The notes beneath the pieces were generated by a model, which did no database searches, was not told the origin of the DNA, and saw only the letters and a list, made by a program, of their open reading frames with translations. From NCBI GenBank assembly GCA_012934845.2, contig WNNJ02003418.1, forward strand, positions 1 through 64,000: DNA of 64,000 nt. The letters are read 5' to 3'. This document shows positions 22,976 to 31,184 of the stretch, in pieces. The stretch comes from Pomphorhynchus laevis. Taxonomy: Eukaryota; Acanthocephala; Palaeacanthocephala; Echinorhynchida; Pomphorhynchidae. The first letter of the stretch is position 1, and each line of letters opens with the position of its first letter. The position numbers and the translations under genes are program-made.

Positions 22976-23369
22976 ATTGAGAACGAGGGGGTCCTTATCC
23001 ATGGCGAAGACATTCTGTATGTTATCCGTTTAAATGTATATTTGATGTGTTTATTTTGTTTTGCCTAATGTTGAGAGAGACAAAGATGCCAATAAATCAT
23101 CTCTACATTATTTAGTTATTATTATTTAGTTTTTATTGTTATTTATTATTTCATCTCTTGCGTTCCCATTATTTGCACTACAAAGTTTCGCTCCGGTTAT
23201 TTTATTCTCTGTGACATTTGTCGCATTCCAAAAATCAAATTTTTTTCCATTTCTAATGCTTTTAATCCGCTTCCTCATGCTACCTAGTCTTGAGGTAACA
23301 GGCGAATAAATTTTTAATTACTTTAAATTAATAATTAATTATTTATTTAAAAGTAAATAACCGACTTTT
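22976..23369. other. no recognised feature
   Basis: AT-rich with a G-run (GAACGAGGGGGTCC) at its start; possibly part of the LINE whose tail follows. Confidence 0.35.
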
Positions 23370-23935
23370 CTCAAACTCCCACCTCGTGCTACTGCTCATC
23401 TGTATCGCTTTATTCGAACTGTAGCATGCAGACTGTTTCGACGCTGCCGTTTTGATCCCATCTCTAATGAACTTATCAACCTTTATTTGCAAAAATGTAC
23501 AGAATCCAGTTTTATATTACTCTACCGTTCTTGCTTTTCGTTTACTTTATAAATTCTCTCCGTAGGTTTCCTAATATTGCATAGTGCATTACATTCGTCC
23601 TCCAGAGCACTTCGCTCAAACAATCAGTTCCTGCTGTACATCCCTCATCATCGGACGAATTTGGGCCAGCATTCATGTCTTATTTTTATGCCTGACATTT
23701 CGAATTCTCATCCCCTTAAACTTCGTTACCATCCTAATCTCACTACTTTTAAATCCATGCTTCGCACCAACCCAAGCAGCTAAGCTAGCAATGAGATCCG
23801 AATTTCATCGTTCGAAGGTCGGCTTTGTAATATGGACTTCATACTTATCATTTTTTTTATTTTTTTAGTGGACTTGTAAGCCGCCTGTCTACATGAGCTA
23901 CTTAGAAAATTAATAAATTTATCTATCTATCAGGT
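23370..23935 (+). mobile_element. LINE 3' tail with (TATC) end
   Basis: Frames near 23380-23780 read LPPRATAHLYRFIRT then HHRTNLGQHSCLIFMPDISN and LTTFKSML, the pattern of the C-terminal tail of several APE-type LINE proteins (short exposed region, then a nucleotide-rich tail). The sequence ends in AATAAATTTATCTATCTATC, a short repeat tail as LINEs often carry. The same tail end reappears at 28050 after the LTR element. Exact clade not determined. Confidence 0.4.
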
Positions 23936-24049
23936 TTCGACCCCTATTTCTTTATCCAACATAGCAGCGAGGCCAGATACATGCTAATGACGAATTTCGC
24001 AATATAATCAAATTACATAAGAGAAAATAAAGTAAGCGTTTAAGTCATT
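23904..24049 (-). repeat. LINE tail plus internally deleted PLE terminus, left of LTR element
   Basis: Contains AATTTATCTATCTATCAGG, then the PLE terminus (ACATAGCAGCGAGGCCAGAT, CATGCTAATGACG) fused after about 60 bases to PLE linker sequence (TTTAAGTCATT). The same 146 bases lie again at 28050-28195 on the other side of the LTR element. Confidence 0.85.
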
Positions 24050-24133
24050 TGTAATGATACTTACCTTTTGACTTGTTATTCTAGATGTATTAGAATAAAG
24101 CCTATTCTTCTCTGCTTGAATTTACTCGGTACA
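24050..24133 (+). repeat. 5' LTR of the Gypsy element
   Basis: 84 bases, TG...CA ends, identical by eye to 27922-28005. Very short for a Gypsy LTR. Confidence 0.9.
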
Positions 24134-24156
24134 ATTTATTCTAATACACTGTTACC

Positions 24157-24744
24157 ATGGACAAGATCTTGAAGCCAAACATCTTGGAATTGCATCCTGA
24201 TGACACGAATGCCGAGCGCACCTGGATACATTGGCTCATACGTTTCAAGACATTCATTTCGTCCTTGGAGTCACCGTCCGATAGTGACAAATTTCACATT
24301 TTAACGAACCTGGTTTCAGCGGAGGTTTACGACCTTTTTCGAGAAACGGAAACTTACGAAGACGCGTTATCGACGTTATCTACTACGTACGTCAAATCGA
24401 AAACGGATTTGTTTCTGCGACATCAATTGCGTAATCAGCGCCAATCGTCCAACCAAACAATCGATCAATTCATAAGGCATATCGAATCTCTGGGTCGTGA
24501 ATGTCCATTCGAGGCTGTAACAGCTCAAAATCATCGAGATTTATTTTTACGCGACACGTTCGTCGCAGGAATCAACTCACCGATAATTCGGCAACGCCTG
24601 CTTGAAGCTGCGGTACACAATAAAGCCAAGGCGTACGAGCTTGCACGAACTTTGGAAGACGCGCATACTCAAGCAAGCCATTTCACAGAACAATCAAACT
24701 TAAATATGGGTTGTGAATCGATGACCATAAATGAACTACTTTAA
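24157..24744 (+). CDS. Gag protein of the Gypsy element
   Basis: 195 codons starting 24 bases after the 5' LTR. Contains RFKTFISSLE, QLRNQRQSSNQTIDQF and FVAGINSPIIRQRLL, the usual gag helical pattern in which a retrotransposon matrix/capsid region precedes the zinc knuckles. Knuckles of the form CYFCG...H...C and CRTCGKLGHFARVC follow at about 24790-24905. Gag would build the intracellular particle. Confidence 0.75.
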   Translation: MDKILKPNILELHPDDTNAERTWIHWLIRFKTFISSLESPSDSDKFHILTNLVSAEVYDLFRETETYEDALSTLSTTYVKSKTDLFLRHQLRNQRQSSNQTIDQFIRHIESLGRECPFEAVTAQNHRDLFLRDTFVAGINSPIIRQRLLEAAVHNKAKAYELARTLEDAHTQASHFTEQSNLNMGCESMTINELL

Positions 24745-24879
24745 AATATACAAGAAGAACTTCCTTGTCAAATACAATGTAACTCGGTAGAACGTCGCAA
24801 ATGCTACTTTTGTGGAGATACAATTCACAAACGAGATCGATGTCCTGCTAAGAATATCACTTGTCGTACTTGCGGGAAG

Positions 24880-27588
24880 TTGGGTCATTTCGCACGGGTG
24901 TGTAAATCCAAACGACAAATTTCAACAGGTGTCCATTCCGTGCTAGGTAGCACTTCTTTCTTTCAAGATTCTGCCGCGACGCTACCAACAATTCAAATTT
25001 GTATAAAAGGGGTTTCGTTAAATGCGTTGATTGATACAGGTAGTGCACTCAATTTGATAAGATCTGATATTTCCACTTTGTGCAAACTGACATCGAACCC
25101 CTCAACTATACGTGTGTCTATGGCGAACACCGCATTCTTGACTAAATTACGACAATTCGTGGTAGCGGATATATCAGCTGATGGCAGACCTTACAAGAAT
25201 ATAAAATTCCATATTTTGTCGTCTTTATGTTCGGATGTTATACTTGGCCGGCCATTCCTTTCAAGACACACTTCGTTACTTATGAAATTCAACGGTTCCG
25301 AGCCTTGTTTTACAATTGGAGCTGCAGAAGCTTTGACAGTTGAATCTCCTCAGCTATTCAAATTTCTGGACGAATCCATCCATCCTATCGCAACAAAATC
25401 TCGTAGAAGAAATCCGTACGATGAAAAGTTCATTGACAGCCAAATCAAACAACTATTATCCGACGAAATTATCGAACCAAGTCAATCGCCCTGGCGCGCT
25501 CAAGTACTCATTGTCAATCAGAACCAAAAGAGACGGATGGTTGTTGACTATTCGGAAACTGTCAATAAATTTACTCAGCTCGACGCCTTCCCACTTCCAC
25601 GAATTGATGATTTTATCAACAAATTAGCTCCATATTCCTTTTACAGTTGTCTCGATCTTAAATCAGCTTACCATCAGATTTTGCTGCGCAGTGACGAGCG
25701 TCATTATACTGCTTTCGAGGCGAATGGATCCTTATATCACTTCAATCGTCTACCATTCGGTCTCACAAACGCCGTTCCTGCTTTTCAACGAGTTATCAAT
25801 GGGATAATTAATAGAGAGAAGTTGACAGACACCTACGCTTATCTGGATGATGTCGTGATCGGCGGAAGAAGTAAAGAGCAACATGACAGTAACCTGAAGC
25901 GTTTTCTAAACGTAGCCACAAAATACAATATAACCTTGAACAATTCAAAGTGTGTGTTCGCGTCTTCGTGTATACGAATACTTGGTTACCAAATTTCTAA
26001 AGGAAAAATGTCCCCTGACCCCAATCGAGTGATTTCAGTTACTTCCCTTGAGGAACCCAAGAACGCAGCATCCTTAAAGCGTATTGTTGGTTTGTTCGCC
26101 TACTACAGTTCCTGGATTAAAGATTTCTCAAAGTTGATTCGTCCTCTAATTGATTCTCAGTCTTTCCCATTATCTCATTCTGCACTGAAAGCTTTCCATA
26201 CTTTGAAGGAACGTATAGCTGAAGCCACTTTGTCAACCATCGACTTTGAATTGCCATTCACGATAGAAACAGACGCAAGTGAGCGATCGATTGGAGCTTG
26301 TTTGTCTCAAAATAGTAAGCATGTCGCATTCTTTTCAAGATCCCTCGACAAAAACGCGAAACGATTCACCGCCATTGAAAAGGAAGCGATGGCTATTGTT
26401 GAAGCGTTAAGATACTGGAGACACTATTTGTACATCCAACCATTCAAGATTATTACGGATCAGCGTTCTGTTTCATACATGTTCAGTGCTCACAACAACA
26501 AAATAAAGAACGACAAGATATTAAGATGGCGTTTGGAGTTGTCCCAATTTAAATTTGATATCCAGTACCGAGCTGGGAAGCTCAATCATGCCGCTGACGC
26601 TCTTTCTCGCGACGCGTTCTGCAACTCTGTCTCATTCACCAATCATGATCTTCAGCATCTTCGTAAAGTCCATAGTCAATTATGCCACCCGGGAATTACT
26701 CGCCTTTGGCATTTCGTGCAAAAACGGAACCTCCCATTTTCCCTCTCGGATGTTAGGAATATTTCAAGCGAGTGCAAAAGCTGCGCTATATTGAAACCAA
26801 GATTTTTTCGTCCACCTGAGGCTAAACTCATAAAATCAAGTATGCCATTTGAACGCTTGTCTATGGATTTTAAGGGCCCAATTCCTACAAAGAACAATAA
26901 AAGGTATTTATTAACCGTCATTGACGAGTATAGCAGATTCCCCTTTGTCTTTCCATGTTCTGATATGACTACACACACTGTCATAGACTGTTTAACCCAG
27001 ATCTTTTCAATTTTCGGTTCACCTGCTTCAATCCATTCTGATCAAGGTACGGCTTTTACCTCTAAGGAAATCCAGTCATTCCTCTCTCATCACGGGGTGG
27101 CGATTACTCATTCAAGTTCATACAACCCTGCTGGCAATGGTCAAGTCGAGCGCCTTAATGGTGTACTATGGAAGGCAATATCATTGCGTTTACATGACCT
27201 CGGAAAGAAAACAGATGAGTGGCAAAGTGTATTACCACAATGTCTCAACGCTATTCGATCACTTGTGTGTACTGCCACGAACCACACACCACATGTACGA
27301 CTCTTTACATTCAGCCGACGCTCTATAAATGGTCATGATCTTCAGTCTTGGTTATCAAACCCTGGCCCAGTCTTAATAAGACGCTTTAATAAAACGAACA
27401 AATACGAGAACCCTGTGGAAAAAGCTGAAATTGTGTACGCCAATCCCAATTTTGCTCTCGTGAAGTTACAAAACGGGAGGGAGATATATATATATCAACT
27501 CGACATTTATCCCCGTATCCCAGAGTCGACGAAAACCTCAATATCAACTCGTCCGATGGAGACATTCCCTTTGACCTTGAAACTTTGA
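24880..27588 (+). CDS. Pol polyprotein of the Gypsy element
   Basis: 902 codons. Protease near residues 48-120 (ALIDTGSALNLI, VILGRPFL). RT near 180-400 (LPFGLTNAVPAFQRVI, YAYLDDVVIGG). RNase H near 450-565 (TDASERSIGACLSQ, ALRYWRHYL). Integrase from about 590: zinc-binding H and CKSC, then the D,D,E core (MDFKGPI, HSDQGTAFTS, NPAGNGQVERLNG). The domain order is that of Ty3/Gypsy. Close to the usual pol length of this family. Confidence 0.9.
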   Translation: MGHFARVCKSKRQISTGVHSVLGSTSFFQDSAATLPTIQICIKGVSLNALIDTGSALNLIRSDISTLCKLTSNPSTIRVSMANTAFLTKLRQFVVADISADGRPYKNIKFHILSSLCSDVILGRPFLSRHTSLLMKFNGSEPCFTIGAAEALTVESPQLFKFLDESIHPIATKSRRRNPYDEKFIDSQIKQLLSDEIIEPSQSPWRAQVLIVNQNQKRRMVVDYSETVNKFTQLDAFPLPRIDDFINKLAPYSFYSCLDLKSAYHQILLRSDERHYTAFEANGSLYHFNRLPFGLTNAVPAFQRVINGIINREKLTDTYAYLDDVVIGGRSKEQHDSNLKRFLNVATKYNITLNNSKCVFASSCIRILGYQISKGKMSPDPNRVISVTSLEEPKNAASLKRIVGLFAYYSSWIKDFSKLIRPLIDSQSFPLSHSALKAFHTLKERIAEATLSTIDFELPFTIETDASERSIGACLSQNSKHVAFFSRSLDKNAKRFTAIEKEAMAIVEALRYWRHYLYIQPFKIITDQRSVSYMFSAHNNKIKNDKILRWRLELSQFKFDIQYRAGKLNHAADALSRDAFCNSVSFTNHDLQHLRKVHSQLCHPGITRLWHFVQKRNLPFSLSDVRNISSECKSCAILKPRFFRPPEAKLIKSSMPFERLSMDFKGPIPTKNNKRYLLTVIDEYSRFPFVFPCSDMTTHTVIDCLTQIFSIFGSPASIHSDQGTAFTSKEIQSFLSHHGVAITHSSSYNPAGNGQVERLNGVLWKAISLRLHDLGKKTDEWQSVLPQCLNAIRSLVCTATNHTPHVRLFTFSRRSINGHDLQSWLSNPGPVLIRRFNKTNKYENPVEKAEIVYANPNFALVKLQNGREIYIYQLDIYPRIPESTKTSISTRPMETFPLTLKL

Positions 27589-27921
27589 ATTTATACGATG
27601 GCGATAAAATGTGTGATCAGGCATCAATAAATGACCATTCAACAGTAAATAGCAATTCTCATTCACGTTCAGATAAGCGTTCTAATGAAATCACTGTCAA
27701 CCTTGAAAACTTGGATGCAACGAAGTATATCGATGAGACGGTCAATCACAACGAGGAAAACGAACTATCCAGACAGGATGAATCATTTCTCTTAAATACT
27801 GATAATACGTGCCAGAGCAACTACCCTACGAGATACTTCAATCGTTCTGAAAATGGGGAACTACGACCTCAAAGAAATCGAAGAAGTCCTGTGTACTTAA
27901 ATGATTATGTCGTGGGGAGAA

Positions 27922-28005
27922 TGTAATGATACTTACCTTTTGACTTGTTATTCTAGATGTATTAGAATAAAGCCTATTCTTCTCTGCTTGAATTTACTCG
28001 GTACA
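27922..28005 (+). repeat. 3' LTR of the Gypsy element
   Basis: Identical to 24050-24133. The end string ACTCGGTACA recurs at 28041-28050 after a 45-base AT-rich stretch, just before the repeated flank. Confidence 0.9.
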
Positions 28006-28049
28006 GGAAATTAATAAATTTATTATAAATTAATAAATTTACTCGGTAC

Positions 28050-28250
28050 AGAAAATTAATAAATTTATCTATCTATCAGGTTTCGACCCCTATTCCTCTA
28101 TCCAACATAGCAGCGAGGCCAGATACATGCTAATGACGAATTTCGCAATATAATCAAATTACATAAGAGAAAATAAAGTAAGCGTTTAAGTCATTATATA
28201 ACGAATTGTAAATTTTTTTATTGTTATTATTATTTAATTATTTTTTATCA
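28050..28250 (-). repeat. second copy of the LTR element's left flank, then PLE linker
   Basis: 28050-28195 repeats 23904-24049 with a few changes and then continues into PLE linker sequence (ATATAACGAATTGTAAATTTT), which is the natural continuation of the interrupted left flank. Confidence 0.8.
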
Positions 28251-28439
28251 AACTTAAAAAAGTTTGAGAAATAATTAACATATACTTTCAGATTACATTG
28301 AATTTCATATCAAATTACTTCATATTTCATTTCCTAATTTTAGTTTCATTCTCTTTGCTCGCGGAAAATCTTGTCTATCAAGATTAATATTATCCTATAT
28401 TTTACCACTTTCACTTTCACATTGAAAGTGGAATCACCA

Positions 28440-30620
28440 AAAACAAACGACTGGCGCAAAAGCTTCATCTCACTAGTAGAGAGCTCTAGATTGAGCACAG
28501 CAATGCATCTTTTAGATACTGAGTCTAAAATTGGAGTTCCCTTGCTACCTGATGATTTGGTTGGTTCTCGATCCGTACGAGAAATGTTACTCGACAAACA
28601 CCATATGCAAGCTACATTAGATCCAGATAGTAGAAGAATAATGTCGAAGGTTATTCTCTCTCCTTTCTGACGACATACAACAAGTTTGTGGACGATTACA
28701 AATGTGTGCTGGCCAGCGAGCCGGAGTTGAGTGTGTCACCCACGCAGTTCGTGATTGCTTGCTCAGAAATCCTGACGCAGTTCTTTTGACGATCGACGCA
28801 TATAATGCATTTAATAGAATTAACAGACCAGCAGCTCTTATTAACATTTTTTGCGTATATCCATCGATGTCTACAGTATTACACAACCTCTATGATAGTC
28901 CATCCCAATTATCGATTGGAAATTAATTTATAACATCTTACGAAGGCTTCATACAGGGCGCTGTACTAGAAATGTCTACTTACGCGGTAGCAACCATACC
29001 GCTATTGAAGGGTATCGAAGACAAATTCCCTCGTATCAATCAATTCTGGTACGCAGATGATGGTAATTTAGTCGGTGAACCTAATCAAATCTACAATTCA
29101 TTCAAATTTCTATGCGAACACGGATCTGCTTTTGGATTCAATATAAATAAGGAAAAGTGTGTGCTGCTAACTACACCTGATAAAGCCTCTGCTATGTACC
29201 AACTATTTAAAGACACAGGAATAAAAATCGCCGTCGATGGAACCATAGTATTGGGTGCTCCGATCGGTGATAATAATTTTATTCACAAAACGATAATCTC
29301 CAAAATTTCTAAATACTGCTTACTTGTTGATCGTTTAGCTGATGTCGGTGTTATTGATTTACAGGTAAGCTATGCTAGTATGACCAGAGCTTTGCAGCAT
29401 AAATATATACACATGCAACGAACGACGAATTGCTTAAATAGCTGTTTGAAGAATTAAATGATATTATTCAGCGTCGCTTTGACGAACTTTTTAATTTGAA
29501 CTCAACAAATGGCAATTCAATTTGGCCATTATTTTCGCTTCCATTAAGATATGGTGGTCTAGGCATAGTTGACCCACGAGTTACAGCGCAAGTAGAGTTC
29601 GAAAACTTTGAGAAGCTATGTCTTCCTTATTTAGCCGGCTTGTATGGGGTTGAGTTAAAGGCGGAGCAAGATAAGTATATTTCCCGGATACGCTCATCTA
29701 AATACGAGATGCACAAATCCCTACTTATGGATAAGCTATCTGTTTAGATAAAACGGCTATATGCATATTGGAGCACCTACAAGTCAAAGGTGCTTCATCA
29801 TGGCTATCCACGTATCCTACAAATGACCGTTGTACTCGTCTTAATAATATGGAATTTCGGGATTCAATTGGAGCTCGGTACAATAGACTGTCTCGTGATG
29901 TTCCATTACATTGCCCGTGCGGTGAACGAACATCACTGACACACTCACTAACTTGTCCAACTGGAGGTCATCATTCGATTAGACACGATTTGATTCGTGA
30001 AATATTATCCAATACCATGACCATAATTTGCGATAATGTCCAGACATAACCAGTATTGAAATCAGTTCACCATAGTATTGTGTTCGAGCGCACAAGCACT
30101 TCTAGAGATCATGATTCACGTTTAGACATTGCTTGCTATGGATTTTACGGAGGTCGTTCTGAGCGAACTTTATTCGATACATGCGTATTCAACGCATTCG
30201 CGCCGTCCAACCTCTCGAAGTCAACAACGTCCGCCTTTGAATTTCACGAAAAACGAAAAATCGCAAAGTATCAAGAGAGAATAATACTAATAGAGAGGGC
30301 AAATTTTGCGCCATTAGTGTTTTCCTGTTTTGGTGGTGAAAGTAAATCGTCGGTGACGATAATTCAGCGCATTGCTCATAAATTGGCAATTAGAAAAAGA
30401 CACACATACGTAGAGGAATTGACACGCACGCTTTCGGTCAACAATTGGTATACAACTGGCTCGCTCAATTTTTTTATGCGTTCGGCATGCCCGTTCTGCT
30501 CGCAATCGCCCTGCGCACTAAATAAAAAGTACAATATATTTTTTAAATTATTTGAAGAATCAATGCCTTGTGTTTGTAAAAAAAATTATAATCCTAAAAA
30601 AAATTTTTACCTAGCAGTTT
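28440..30620 (+). mobile_element. RLE-type LINE, most complete copy
   Basis: Plus-strand frames in order: RT entry (28371-28670, SKIGVPLLPDDLVGSRSVRE), RT core (28702-28926, LLTIDAYNAFNRIN; 28972-29457, FWYADDGNLVG, GIKIAVDGT, HKYIHMQRT), thumb (29496-29747, LPLRYGGLGIVDP), zinc knuckle (29768-30049, KGASSWLSTYP, CPCGERTSLTHSLTCPTGG) and restriction-like endonuclease (30056-30622, SRLDIACYGFYGGR, LFDTCVFNAFAPSN, ANFAPLVFSCFGG). RT plus C-terminal CxC...H...C knuckle plus PD-(D/E)XK-like domain is the plan of R2/NeSL-type LINEs. A handful of stops and frame shifts split it. Closest lineage uncertain. Confidence 0.75.
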
Positions 30621-30747
30621 AAATTCAGTTGAAATATTCTTGATCAGTAACTACTTACACTAATTACAATAAAATAACAAACAACGATTGACGAGATTGA
30701 CGAGACTATAATTACAACGAAGCCGGACGCCCAGGACATTTGTCGGG

Positions 30748-30945
30748 GTGCGCAGTTTAAGCTGCACGTCAATGACTAAGAGAAAACTCTCGAACATAAT
30801 CCTTCGTTGCACTTGTAACGGGCAGGCGGCTAAGTGCAAGGGATGCAAATATGCAAAGGCAAAACGTTCTTACACAAACTGCAGGACACCAAACCGCTCT
30901 AATAAAAGGTACGATCCATCACTCCGTCACAAGAGGGTCAAGTAA
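30748..30945 (+). CDS. small cysteine-rich frame, unknown
   Basis: 65 codons from a GTG; no ATG upstream in frame. Cysteines are clustered: LRCTCNGQAAKCKGCKYAKA then SYTNCR, six in about 35 residues and flanked by basic residues. This resembles zinc clusters found in tesmin/CXC-like domains and in some retroelement proteins, but the match is loose. It stands between the RLE-type LINE and a PLE. It could be the tail of a decayed element. Low confidence as a gene. Confidence 0.25.
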   Translation: MRSLSCTSMTKRKLSNIILRCTCNGQAAKCKGCKYAKAKRSYTNCRTPNRSNKRYDPSLRHKRVK

Positions 30946-31184
30946 CACATTTTAATGATCACGTTCTGACAAGGAGTGACCGAGCCAATAATGAAGTAAA
31001 CTCTATCAAAATGCCCATCAATGGAGGCATCATAAACATAATGGATCATTTTACAATCCGACCGATATTTATCAAACAGTACTGCAATAGAGACCAAATC
31101 TATTTTACCCACCTCAATGCTCGGCAAGCAACACGTTCGTGAATATATTAGCTTTTGCACTTGCAATGGTATTGCAGTTGCAAT

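Larger units (their letters stand above)
24050..28005 (+). mobile_element. Ty3/Gypsy LTR retrotransposon, young and nearly whole
   Basis: Bounded by two identical 84-bp LTRs (24050-24133 and 27922-28005) that start TGTAATG and end GGTACA. Between them: gag (24157-24744), zinc knuckles (about 24790-24905), then pol with protease, RT, RNase H and integrase (24880-27588) and a polar pol tail to 27921. The order protease, RT, RNase H, integrase defines Ty3/Gypsy. A purine run GTGGGGAGAA stands directly before the 3' LTR. No envelope gene is seen. Identical LTRs mean a recent insertion. It looks essentially whole with at most one or two breaks. Its insertion site is inside PLE sequence. Confidence 0.9.
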
